DNA of 64,000 bases, taken from positions 6,572,001-6,636,000 of the forward strand of contig NZ_CP110636.1 of the NCBI RefSeq assembly GCF_026153355.1. Direction: 5' to 3'. Made by a program: the position numbers and the translations under genes. The notes under the pieces are model-generated. The model worked only from the letters and a program-made list of their open reading frames with translations. It was not told where the DNA came from and made no database searches. This document shows positions 27,714 through 36,110 of this stretch, in pieces (within the stretch, counting starts at the first letter, position 1; each line of letters opens with the position of its first letter). The DNA comes from Streptomyces endophytica (GTDB lineage: Bacteria > Actinomycetota > Actinomycetes > Streptomycetales > Streptomycetaceae).

Positions 27714-28439
27714 GTGTACAGCACTCCGTTTTCGCCCGCAGAGGCCAGATCCGCGCGGGCCCGCGTGGGCCTGACCACGGCTCAGGTCGCCCAGTCCATG
27801 ACGGCCTGCGGCGCACCGGTCCGGCCCGAGCTCATCGAGGCCTGGGAGTACGGCTCCCAGGCGCCCACCGAGGCCCAGCTGTTCGTCCTCGCGGACGTCC
27901 TGTGGTGCCCGCCGACCGTGCTGATGGGCGTCGAGCCGCGGACCCTGGCCGAGCACCGGATGGCCCGTCAGATCGGGGTGGACCGGCTGGCCCAGCTGAT
28001 CGGCATGGACCCGGCGGCCTACCGGGCGGCGGAGGCCGCGAACGGGTGGAACGGTGACTACCGCCAGACCAAGGCCCTGGTGGAGGCGCTCGGGCTGTCG
28101 CTGCGGAAGCTGATCGGCGTGATGGGACGGGACGAGGAACTCGCCGGGCACCTGCGGTCGGCCATCGAGGGCCGCTGGAAGGCACACGTCGGTCCGGTCA
28201 TCGAGATCACCACGCTGAACAAGACCCGGGTGAGCGACGCGCTGCGCACCATGCACGCGGAGTTCGCGGAGTTCTCCGAGCGCTACATGGGACACCTGGT
28301 GGCGCGCAACGACGACTCCCGCCTCAAGGAGGTCGCGGCCGAACGGTCGGCGTACCTGCGCCGGCTGGCCGACCACTTCTGGGAGCTGATCGGCGAGGCC
28401 GGCGAGGCGCCGCCGTTCAACACCGTGACCACCCACTAG
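27714..28439 (+). CDS. XRE-type helix-turn-helix regulator
   Basis: This 241-residue protein has a Cro/C1-type HTH at about residues 8-65 (L-T-T-A-Q-V-A-Q-S-M, then E-L-I-E-A-W-E-Y-G, then T-E-A-Q-L-F-V-L-A-D-V-L) and a second HTH-like region at about 80-125. The C-terminal 100 residues are helical and charged. The GTG start follows GAGGTG nine bases upstream; an in-frame ATG at 27648 lacks a ribosome site. The targets are unknown. It lies divergent to the polysaccharide unit and convergent with the nucleobase permease. Confidence 0.8.
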   Translation: MYSTPFSPAEARSARARVGLTTAQVAQSMTACGAPVRPELIEAWEYGSQAPTEAQLFVLADVLWCPPTVLMGVEPRTLAEHRMARQIGVDRLAQLIGMDPAAYRAAEAANGWNGDYRQTKALVEALGLSLRKLIGVMGRDEELAGHLRSAIEGRWKAHVGPVIEITTLNKTRVSDALRTMHAEFAEFSERYMGHLVARNDDSRLKEVAAERSAYLRRLADHFWELIGEAGEAPPFNTVTTH

Positions 28440-28451
28440 ACGGCTCCGGGA

Positions 28452-28497
28452 GCGCGGCGGGCGGGGAGGGGTATGGGCCCTTCCCCGCCCGCCGCGC
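28452..28497. terminator. Strong bidirectional terminator
   Basis: A perfect 16-bp stem (GCGCGGCGGGCGGGGA paired with its complement) encloses a 14-base loop between the convergent XRE and permease genes. Confidence 0.85.
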
Positions 28498-28511
28498 GTC
28501 CGCGGCCACGC

Positions 28512-30137
28512 TCAATGCGTCGGCGTGCCCCAATGCGGGCCCTGGGGGCCCTGCGGGCGCTGCGGGCCCTGGGGGCGATGGGGGCCGGGCGGGAAGTGCC
28601 GGTCCGGGTCGGGCGGGAAGTGCGCGACCGGGCCCTGCGGGTCGTACGGGGCGGCGGCCGGGCCGGGGAAGCCCAGCGGGTCGGCGGCGCCCAGCGGGTC
28701 CTGGTCGGCCGGCGAGGGGTACCCCGCGTCGTCCGCCGGCTCCCCGTCGTCCTCCATCTCGTCCCAGTCGATCTCCACCGAGTTGCGGCGGGTGAAGACG
28801 TTGAAGAGCAGGTTCAGCAGGATCGCGGTCAGACCGCCCAGCGTGATCCCGCTGTTGAGGACGGCCCGGACGCCCTCCGGCATCCGCTCGAAGAACGGGG
28901 CCACGGCGGTCGGCAGCATCGCGGCGCCGAGGCTGACCGCCAGGATCAGCGCATTGCGCTCCTCGCGCAGGTCCACCTTGCCGAGGATCTGGATGCCGAC
29001 GGTGGCGACCATGCCGAACATGGAGATCGCCGCACCGCCGAGCACCGGGTGCGGGATCGCGGCGACCAGGCTGCCGACCTTCGGCAGCAGACCGAGGGCG
29101 ATCATGAAGGCGCCGGCCGCGACCACGACGAACCGGCTCATGACCCTGGACATCCGCACCAGACCGATGTTCTCGGCGAATGCCACGTAGGGGAAGGAAT
29201 TGAAAAGACCGCCGAGGAGCGTCGCGACGCCGTCCGCGCGCAGCGCCCGGGCGACCGTGTCGTTGTCCACCCGCTTCCGCGTGATCTCCCCGATGGCGTA
29301 GACGTCACCGGTGGTTTCCACCATCGTGATCAGCATGACGACGACCATCGCGATGATGGGGAACGGCTCGAACTTCGGCATTCCGTAGTGGAAGGGCGTG
29401 CTGACCCCGAACCAGTCGGCGTGCTGCACCGCGCTGAAATCGACATCGCCGAAGGCCCAGGCGACCGCGGTCCCGCCGACCAGGCCGAGCAGCACGGCCA
29501 GGCTGCTGAGGTACGGCTTGCCGATCCGGACCACGGCGAGGATGAACAGCAGGGTTCCCAGGGCGTATCCGAGGTTCTTCAGGTCGCCGTACTCCGGCTT
29601 CCCGATCAACTGCGCACCGCCGGCCGCGTCCTGCAGGGCCTGCGGTATCAGCGTCATGCCGATGATGGTGAGGATCGTGCCGATGACGACCGGCGGGAAG
29701 TACTTCACCAACTTGCTGAAGAACGGCGCGAAGAGGAAGGTCGCTATGCCGGCGGTGATCACCGCGCCGTAGACGACGAGCAGTCCCGCGGTGCCGCCGC
29801 CCGCCCCCTGGCCGATGGCGATCATCGGGGAGACGGCGGTGAAGGTGACGCCCTGGACCAGCGGCATCTTGGCGCCGATCTTCCAGACGCCGAGAGCCTG
29901 GATGACCGAGGCGATGCCGCAGGTGAACAGGTCCGCGTTGATCAGGTAGACGAGCTGTTCGTGGGAGAGTTCCAGGGCGTTCCCGAGCAGGATCGGGACG
30001 ATGACCGCGGCCGCGTAGAAGGCGAGGACGTGCTGGAAACCGTAGAGGGCGAGTTTGCCGACGGGGAGCACCTCGTCGACCGGATGCGTTTGCTGGCTCG
30101 GGAACTGCGGGGATTGCTGTCGGGAGACTCGTGCCAT
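28512..30137 (-). CDS. NCS2 uracil/xanthine permease
   Basis: This 541-residue carrier has about twelve to fourteen membrane helices and the nucleobase:cation symporter-2 signatures. These include G-F-Q-H-V-L-A-F-Y near the N-terminus and the transport motif V-E-T-T-G-D-V-Y-A-I-G-E. It should import uracil, xanthine or uric acid with protons. The C-terminal 90 residues are a hydrophilic tail with many Pro/Gly/Gln/His residues (H-R-P-Q-G-P-Q-R-P-Q-G-P-Q), which is not a usual part of the fold. The ATG follows AAGGCAG. No purine riboswitch was recognised upstream. No catabolic enzymes are adjacent. Confidence 0.93.
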   Translation of the reverse strand: MARVSRQQSPQFPSQQTHPVDEVLPVGKLALYGFQHVLAFYAAAVIVPILLGNALELSHEQLVYLINADLFTCGIASVIQALGVWKIGAKMPLVQGVTFTAVSPMIAIGQGAGGGTAGLLVVYGAVITAGIATFLFAPFFSKLVKYFPPVVIGTILTIIGMTLIPQALQDAAGGAQLIGKPEYGDLKNLGYALGTLLFILAVVRIGKPYLSSLAVLLGLVGGTAVAWAFGDVDFSAVQHADWFGVSTPFHYGMPKFEPFPIIAMVVVMLITMVETTGDVYAIGEITRKRVDNDTVARALRADGVATLLGGLFNSFPYVAFAENIGLVRMSRVMSRFVVVAAGAFMIALGLLPKVGSLVAAIPHPVLGGAAISMFGMVATVGIQILGKVDLREERNALILAVSLGAAMLPTAVAPFFERMPEGVRAVLNSGITLGGLTAILLNLLFNVFTRRNSVEIDWDEMEDDGEPADDAGYPSPADQDPLGAADPLGFPGPAAAPYDPQGPVAHFPPDPDRHFPPGPHRPQGPQRPQGPQGPHWGTPTH

Positions 30138-30415
30138 CTCTGCCTTGCCTTCACGAGGTAGGTGAATAAGAAGGACCGGCGCCGTCACGTCCCGGTGGAC
30201 GGACGGGCCGGCTGGGTCTTACAAAGCCGACGTTGACCGGTGTTGCCGACACCACGTAGCCCTGCGCTGCACTTGCGTCCTGGTTCGGCAGGACTTCCTT
30301 CGATCAGCGCGGCAATGTCCGGCATTTCCATGGAATTTGCGGGTGGCGGCCAATCGGATCGCTCACCTTAGTTGACCTTCCGCCTTCCCCGCGAGTAACC
30401 GGCGGCGTTCGCTCG

Positions 30416-30456
30416 CATAAAGCGCCCATAAAGCCTGCCTTGGCATTTATAAAGCG
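30416..30456. promoter_or_regulatory. Helically phased ATAAAGC repeats in divergent promoter region
   Basis: CATAAAGCG at 30416, CATAAAGCC at 30427 and TATAAAGCG at 30448 are spaced 11 and 21 bp, so all face the same side of the helix. They lie in the 440-bp AT-richer region between the NCS2 permease and the FHA-ABC gene. I see no coding gene in that region. A regulator binding as a multimer is likely; which gene it controls is unclear. Confidence 0.5.
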
Positions 30457-30577
30457 GGATCACCGCATGAATTTCCCTTTTGTGCGGCGGCCTTACCGGG
30501 CCTTTGTCGGTGCGGGCGGCGATGGGGAGGACGGCTGCGGACGGGCGGGGCCCGGGCCTCCGCCGTAAAATCCAGGT

Positions 30578-32929
30578 ATGGCTGAGCGGCCGGAGACGCC
30601 CACCGCGCCCGAGCTCGTCGTCGAGTCCGACGGCGGCACCCAGGTCATGAATCCCGGCCGGGTCTACCACGTGGGGCGGGACCCGCAGAGCGAGGTCGTG
30701 CTGAGCGACGCCCGGGTCTCCTGGCACCACGCGGTGCTGCAGGCCGAGGCGGGCCACTGGACGGTGCGGGACGAGGGCAGTACGAACGGCACCTTCGCGG
30801 ACGGGCGGCGGGTCGAGGAATCCGGGGTCGGACCGGGCAGTGTGATCCGGTTCGGGAACCCCGCCGACGGGCCGTGCGCGGTGCTCTCCCCGGTGCCCCG
30901 CCCGGAGCCGGTCGGGCGCCCGTCCTCCGTTTCGCACCCCGCCGGCACCCGCACCTTCCGCGCCCCCAGTTCCGTACGGCCGATCCCGGCCGCCCGGACC
31001 ACCCGGATCGGCCGCGCGCCCGACAACGACCTGGTCGTCGACGACCTGTCGGTCTCCCGCCGGCACGCCGAGCTGCGGGCCGGCCCGGAAGGCTTCGAGA
31101 TCGTCGACCTGGGCAGCCACAACGGCACCTACCTCAACGGCCAGCCGGTCGACCGGGCCCCGCTGGTCCCCGGCGACATCGTCGGCGTCGGCCACTCCGC
31201 GTTCGCGCTGGTCGGCGACGAACTGCAGGAGTTCATCGACACCGGCGAGGTCTCGCTGGACGTCCAGGACCTGAGCGTCCGGGTCGACGGCGGCCGGCGG
31301 CCGGAGAAGACGCTGCTGGACGGGGTGTCCTTCCCGGTCGGTGAGAAGACGCTGCTCGCCGTGGTCGGCCCGAGCGGCGCGGGCAAGTCGACGCTGCTCA
31401 ACGCGCTGACCGGGCTGCGCCCCGCGGACGACGGCACGGTGCTCTACGACGGCCGCGACCTCTACCGCGACTACGCCGAGCTGCGCCAGCGCATCGGGCT
31501 GGTGCCGCAGGACGACATCCTGCACCTGCAGCTGACCGTGCGCCGGGCGCTCAACTACGCGGCGCAGCTGCGCTTCCCCGAGGACACCGCGAAGGCCGAA
31601 CGGGAGGCCCGGGTGGACGAGGTGATCCACGAACTCGGCCTGGACGCCCGGGTGAACCAGCCGATCCACAGCCTGTCGGGCGGGCAGCGCAAGCGGGTCA
31701 GCGTGGCCCTGGAGCTGCTCACCAAGCCGTCGCTGCTCTTCCTCGACGAGCCGACCTCCGGGCTGGACCCGGGGATGGACCGGTCGGTGATGCACATGCT
31801 GCGCGGCCTGGCGGACGACGGCCGTACGGTCATCGTCGTCACCCACAGCGTGCTCAGCCTGGACGTCTGCGACCGGCTGCTGGTCCTGGCGCCGGGCGGC
31901 ACCATCGCGTACTACGGGCCGCCGGACGAGGCGCTGCCGTACTTCGGGTTCACCCAGTGGCCGGAGGCGTTCGAGGCCTTCGAGAACGAACAGGGCCGGG
32001 ACTGGGCGGGCACGTACCGGGCCTCGCCGCAGCACCGGCGCTACATCGCGATGGACACCCACCAGCCGCCGCGCGCCCCGGAGGCACCGGCCGGGTCGGT
32101 GGCCGCGCACAAGCCGCAGAGCTGGGGCGGCCAGCTGCACACGCTGGTGCGCCGGTACGCGGCGGCGCTGACCGCGGACCGGACCTTCCTGATCATCATG
32201 GTCGCGCTGCCGTTCGTGATGGGCGCGATGGCGCACGCCCTGGCGGGGTCCTCGCTCACACCGGAGACCGCGCTCAACGCCCTGCTGATCCTGTGCGTCG
32301 GGGCGGTGCTGACCGGCGCCGCCAACGCGGTGCGCGAACTGGTCAAGGAACGGACGATCTACCAACGGGAGAGAGCCGTCGGCCTGTCCCGCTCGGCGTA
32401 CCTGATGTCCAAGGTGCTGGTGCTCGGGCTGATCACGGTCGTCCAGGCGGTGGTGCTGACGCTGGTTGCCCTGACCGGGGTGAAGCTGAACGCGCCCGGC
32501 GGCAAGGGGGTGTTGCTGCCCGCCCTGATCGAAATCATCCTCGCCGTCGCCCTGTTGGCGTTCACCGCCATGATGCTTGGCCTGGTGGTGTCCGCGCTGG
32601 TGCGCAAGGAGGAGGTCACCATGCCGCTGCTGGTCCTCCTCGCGATCGTCCAGGTCGTGTTCTGCGGTGCGCTGCTCCGGCTGAACGGCGTACCGGGACT
32701 GGAGCAGCTGGCGTGGCTGGTGCCCTCGCGATGGGCGCTGGGCGCCATGGCGGGCACCATCGACCTGCACCGGCTGCTGCCGGGTCCCAGCACCGCGGAC
32801 CCGCTGTTCCGGCACACCGCCGGGGTCTGGCTGCTCGACATGGGCATGATGGTGGTGCTCTCGCTGGTCGCGGGCTTCGTGGTCACCCGGCTGCTGCGGC
32901 GGCACGAACCCGAGATCATGCGCGAGTAG
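30578..32929 (+). CDS. Double-FHA ABC transporter (ATPase and permease fused)
   Basis: This 783-residue protein has two FHA phosphothreonine-binding domains, at about 25-95 and 140-215 (the second with S-R-R-H-A-E and N-G-T-Y-L-N-G). An ABCG-type ATPase follows with Walker A G-P-S-G-A-G-K-S-T near 263, signature L-S-G-G-Q near 365 and Walker B L-L-F-L-D-E-P near 385. The permease has about six helices at 535-775. The arrangement matches M. tuberculosis Rv1747, an exporter whose FHA domains bind phosphothreonines placed by the adjacent kinase PknF. Here a Ser/Thr kinase lies two genes downstream in the same operon, so phospho-control of export is very likely. The exported substrate is unknown. 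Confidence 0.93.
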   Translation: MAERPETPTAPELVVESDGGTQVMNPGRVYHVGRDPQSEVVLSDARVSWHHAVLQAEAGHWTVRDEGSTNGTFADGRRVEESGVGPGSVIRFGNPADGPCAVLSPVPRPEPVGRPSSVSHPAGTRTFRAPSSVRPIPAARTTRIGRAPDNDLVVDDLSVSRRHAELRAGPEGFEIVDLGSHNGTYLNGQPVDRAPLVPGDIVGVGHSAFALVGDELQEFIDTGEVSLDVQDLSVRVDGGRRPEKTLLDGVSFPVGEKTLLAVVGPSGAGKSTLLNALTGLRPADDGTVLYDGRDLYRDYAELRQRIGLVPQDDILHLQLTVRRALNYAAQLRFPEDTAKAEREARVDEVIHELGLDARVNQPIHSLSGGQRKRVSVALELLTKPSLLFLDEPTSGLDPGMDRSVMHMLRGLADDGRTVIVVTHSVLSLDVCDRLLVLAPGGTIAYYGPPDEALPYFGFTQWPEAFEAFENEQGRDWAGTYRASPQHRRYIAMDTHQPPRAPEAPAGSVAAHKPQSWGGQLHTLVRRYAAALTADRTFLIIMVALPFVMGAMAHALAGSSLTPETALNALLILCVGAVLTGAANAVRELVKERTIYQRERAVGLSRSAYLMSKVLVLGLITVVQAVVLTLVALTGVKLNAPGGKGVLLPALIEIILAVALLAFTAMMLGLVVSALVRKEEVTMPLLVLLAIVQVVFCGALLRLNGVPGLEQLAWLVPSRWALGAMAGTIDLHRLLPGPSTADPLFRHTAGVWLLDMGMMVVLSLVAGFVVTRLLRRHEPEIMRE

Positions 32930-32945
32930 CAGCGAGGAGCCGCCT

Positions 32946-33503
32946 GTGACCGCCCCCGTGTTCCTCCCCAGCCATGTCGTCCCGCCGGAGGGTATGGCGA
33001 CGTGGTCGGCCCCGGACGCGACCCTGCCGAGCGCGCCGCTCGATCCGCTGCTGCCGGTCCAGGTCCTGGAACGGCGCGGCGACTGGGCCCTGGCACTGTG
33101 TTCCAACGGCTGGTCGGCCTGGGTGGACGGGCGGCTGCTGCTGTCGATCCCGCGCGATCCGCCGTCCGCCGCGCAGCCCGCCGCCCGGACCGCGGACCCG
33201 CGGCCGCTGCTGGGCGCGGCGGAGGGTGCGCTGGTCCGCTACCGGCGGCTGGTCGAGGAGCTGGCGGCCGGTCAGCTGGACGGGGAGTCGTTCGCCGAGC
33301 GGACCCGGGGCAACCGGATCGGGGTGGTCGTGGACGGCGACGCGATCTGGCTGTACGACGCCCGGCACGAGCGGTGGTGCTACTGCGACGGGGTGTCGTT
33401 GCAGACGTACGCGGTGGGGTCCCGGCCGTCGTCGCGCAGCGGCGAGGACGAGACGCCGGCCACCTCCCAGTCGGCCACTCCCCCGCCGGGTGAGTACCGG
33501 TGA
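32946..33503 (+). CDS. SH3-like protein between FHA-ABC and kinase
   Basis: This 185-residue hypothetical protein has an N-terminal 60 residues (V-Q-V-L-E-R-R-G-D-W-A-L-A-L-C-S-N-G-W-S) that resemble a bacterial SH3-like fold. A helical stretch at 85-115 and an aromatic C-terminal segment (I-W-L-Y-D-A-R-H-E-R-W-C-Y) follow. It has no signal peptide. The GTG follows GAGGAG, 16 bp after the transporter gene, and its end overlaps the kinase start (GTGA). Its tight placement suggests it is an adaptor or kinase substrate in the same module. Confidence 0.7.
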   Translation: MTAPVFLPSHVVPPEGMATWSAPDATLPSAPLDPLLPVQVLERRGDWALALCSNGWSAWVDGRLLLSIPRDPPSAAQPAARTADPRPLLGAAEGALVRYRRLVEELAAGQLDGESFAERTRGNRIGVVVDGDAIWLYDARHERWCYCDGVSLQTYAVGSRPSSRSGEDETPATSQSATPPPGEYR

Positions 33504-34561
33504 ACGGCCCACCGGACGAGCAGGACCGGTCGCGCACCACCGCGCCCGACTCGTCCGGGCTGCGCGGGCGCCGGATCGCCGAGTACCTGCTGCAGGACGA
33601 GATCGGCCGGGGCGGGATGGCGGTGGTCTACCGGGCGGAGGACCTGCGGCTCGGCCGGACCGTGGCGGTGAAGCTGCTGGCGCCCGAGCTCGCCCGCAAC
33701 GACAGCTTCCGGCAGCGGTTCGCGCGCGAGTCGCGGGTGGCCGCGGCGATCGACCATCCGCACATCGTGCCGGTCTTCGAGGCCGGCGAGACCGAGGGCA
33801 TGCTCTACATCGCGATGCGGTACGTCCAGGGCAAGGACCTGGCGGCGCTGCTGGCCCGGGAGGGACCGCTCTCGTTGGAGACCACGTGCCGGATCGCGCT
33901 GCAGGTGGCCTCCGCGCTGGACGCGGCGCATGCGCACGACCTGGTGCACCGGGACGTCAAGCCGGGCAACATCCTGATCGCCGAGGGGACCGACAGCGAC
34001 CGCCCCGAGCACGCCTATCTGACCGACTTCGGGCTGACGAAGAAGTCGCTGTCGCTGACCGGGCTCACCAGGGTCGGGCAGTTCGTCGGCACACTGGACT
34101 ACGTGGCGCCCGAGCAGATCTCGGGCCGGCCGGTGGACGGCCGGTGCGACGTCTACAGCCTGGCCTGTGTGGTCTTCGAGATGCTGACCGGGGCGCCGCC
34201 GTTCCGGCGGGAGGACGACATGGCGCTGCTGTGGGCCCACATGAACGCCGCGCCGCCGGTCCTCACCACGCTGCGGCCGGATCTGCCGCCGGCCGTCGAC
34301 CCGGTCTTCACCCGCTCGCTGGCGAAGACGCCGGACGACCGGTACGAGACCTGCCGGGGCTTCGTGGCGGCGCTGCGCGCGGCTGGGCGGACCGTCACGC
34401 CCCCCGCGGAACCGGCAGTTCCGCAAAGTCATCCGCCGACCCGGGTGGACACCACGGGTGCCGCGGCCGGCGTTCAGCCGGAGCCGTCCGGCCTGCGCAG
34501 CCCGGCACCGCCGCCCCCGCCGCCCTGGGCGGCCCCGGTGTTCCGGGGCCGGACGCACTAG
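33500..34561 (+). CDS. Ser/Thr protein kinase (Pkn type, no PASTA domain)
   Basis: This 353-residue protein has a complete Hanks-type kinase domain at about residues 25-285. It has glycine loop I-G-R-G-G-M-A-V-V-Y, Lys in V-A-V-K-L-L, catalytic H-R-D-V-K-P-G-N and D-F-G. The activation loop is rich in Ser/Thr (S-L-S-L-T-G-L-T-R). The C-terminus is a Pro-rich soluble tail with no obvious membrane anchor or PASTA repeats, unlike PknB. Being co-transcribed with the double-FHA transporter, it is the likely kinase for it. The last four bases (CTAG) are shared with the stop of the convergent gene. Confidence 0.93.
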   Translation: MNGPPDEQDRSRTTAPDSSGLRGRRIAEYLLQDEIGRGGMAVVYRAEDLRLGRTVAVKLLAPELARNDSFRQRFARESRVAAAIDHPHIVPVFEAGETEGMLYIAMRYVQGKDLAALLAREGPLSLETTCRIALQVASALDAAHAHDLVHRDVKPGNILIAEGTDSDRPEHAYLTDFGLTKKSLSLTGLTRVGQFVGTLDYVAPEQISGRPVDGRCDVYSLACVVFEMLTGAPPFRREDDMALLWAHMNAAPPVLTTLRPDLPPAVDPVFTRSLAKTPDDRYETCRGFVAALRAAGRTVTPPAEPAVPQSHPPTRVDTTGAAAGVQPEPSGLRSPAPPPPPPWAAPVFRGRTH

Positions 34562-35886
34562 CGGCGCGGAGGGCGGTGGCCCGGGCCGTCGTCCACCACC
34601 TCGCCGCGGTGCCGTACGCCCCGGGCCAGGAGGCTGCCGAGGAAGCCGGTGACCAGTCCCCAGGCGACGCCCACGCCCACCAGCCGGAGGAGCTGGGGCT
34701 GCAGGGTGACCCGGCCGCCCAGGTTGCCGCCGAGGTCGCCGATGCCGATCAGGGAGAGCCCGTAGTGGGCGTAGATCCGGGTGAGCATGCCGACGACGAA
34801 CAGGGTCAGCGCGAGGGCCACCGCCAGCTCCACGGCGTGCCGCCAGGCCGGCCGCCGGGCCGGGGAGCGGACCGCGGACAGGAACGCGGCGGTCAGCAGG
34901 ACCACCGCCGCGATCACCGGCAGCCACCAGGCGCGGCCGTCCTGTTCGGCGAGCGAGCCCAGGTCGAGGGTGCCCTGCTCGTGGGTGCGCAGCACCCGGT
35001 CCACGACCTGCGGCAGCGGCAGCCCGATGGCTTTGTCGACATGTCCGGTCCAGCCGCCGCCGGTCCCGATGCCGAGCGCCATCCAGGCGAGGTTGGGCAG
35101 CCCTAGGAAGACCACCGCGAGGGTGTCCGTGGGGTGGTCGCCGGTGATCAGCTGGATGACGGCGATGACCAGCGCGATCGCCACGTAGACCAGCAGGGTC
35201 AGCACCATGGCGAAGGCGGGCGGCCGCAGCGAGTCCTGGTAGTGCAGCAGCCGGGAGGAGAGCGGGGCACGGCGGGAGACCAGGAAGGCCAGCGCGAGCA
35301 CCGCCAGCACCCACAGCAGCCCGAAGCCCAGCGTCGCGCCCAGGTCGGGGCGGAAGCCGACGGTGGGGGTGGTGCCCAGTTCGGCGCCGATCTCGTCGGC
35401 GAGGTCGTTGCCCACCGAGATCCGGAAGCTGTGCCGGGCGGCGAGCGCGATCAGCAGCAGGAGGACCAGCCAGCACACGGCCGTCCGGGCGACCCGGGCG
35501 AGCAGTTCCGCGGTGCCGGCCACCGCCCGGTGGCGCAGCGGCAGCAGGAAGACGGCGGCGGTGACCAGCGCACCGGCCAGCGTGACCGAGAGCGGTACGA
35601 CGTCGAGCGCGGCGTCCGCCTGGACGATGATCCCGGCGTCGCCGGTCAGGCCGATCGAGCCGCCGGCGGCGACCACGACGGTGGCCGCGACGACGGAGGG
35701 GAACGCCCCGCCCGGCAGGTCCGTGGCGCCGGCCGCCCACAGGCCGAGCGCGGCGACCACGATCATGGTCACGAGACCGGCGGCGGCCGCCCCGAGGGCC
35801 TGCGCCCAGCCCCGGAGGACGGCCGGTACGCCGCCGGGGCGGACCGGACCGGGACCGGCCGGGGCGGGGCCTCGGATCTGGCTCAC
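34558..35886 (-). CDS. Streptophobe-family membrane protein
   Basis: This 442-residue very hydrophobic protein has about eleven to twelve membrane segments and matches the streptophobe family, which is confined to Streptomyces and relatives and has no known function. A GTG start is preceded by GAGGAGG. A conserved-looking glycine-rich section is I-G-I-G-D-L-G-G-N-L-G-G-R. These proteins are often encoded beside Ser/Thr kinases or zinc-ribbon proteins; here the kinase gene is directly convergent. Confidence 0.85.
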   Translation of the reverse strand: MSQIRGPAPAGPGPVRPGGVPAVLRGWAQALGAAAAGLVTMIVVAALGLWAAGATDLPGGAFPSVVAATVVVAAGGSIGLTGDAGIIVQADAALDVVPLSVTLAGALVTAAVFLLPLRHRAVAGTAELLARVARTAVCWLVLLLLIALAARHSFRISVGNDLADEIGAELGTTPTVGFRPDLGATLGFGLLWVLAVLALAFLVSRRAPLSSRLLHYQDSLRPPAFAMVLTLLVYVAIALVIAVIQLITGDHPTDTLAVVFLGLPNLAWMALGIGTGGGWTGHVDKAIGLPLPQVVDRVLRTHEQGTLDLGSLAEQDGRAWWLPVIAAVVLLTAAFLSAVRSPARRPAWRHAVELAVALALTLFVVGMLTRIYAHYGLSLIGIGDLGGNLGGRVTLQPQLLRLVGVGVAWGLVTGFLGSLLARGVRHRGEVVDDGPGHRPPRR

Positions 35887-35916
35887 GCGCTGCCTCCTCA
35901 CCCTCCCCGGCGTTCA

Positions 35917-36048
35917 GCAATTGCCACAACTGCCGCAATTACCTCATCCGTCGAACGTGCCCGCCACCGTAGGCACGCCCCTTTCCGCACGCGCGCACCC
36001 TCGTCGTCCCGCTTGCGGACCGCGCCGACCTGAGGCAGACAATTGCCT
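35917..36048. promoter_or_regulatory. Inverted repeats between divergent streptophobe and DUF6777-like genes
   Basis: GCAATTGC at 35917-35924 is a palindrome. AGGCA-GACAAT-TGCCT at 36034-36049 is a 5-bp-arm inverted repeat containing CAATTGCC again. Both lie in the 224-bp divergent intergenic region, which is less GC-rich than its surroundings. They may be operators for one regulator. Confidence 0.35.
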
Positions 36049-36110
36049 ATAGGGGGAATAAAAGCACCACATCCGCGTGGCCGGATGGCCCTGTGCCGGA
36101 AGAGGGACCC

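Noticed and set aside
27143..27816. Short ORFs in the gap before the XRE gene
   Set aside because: They lack ribosome sites and the expected third-position GC bias.
30138..30415. Purine riboswitch upstream of the NCS2 permease
   Set aside because: I could not find the conserved three-way-junction loop sequences or a clear expression platform.
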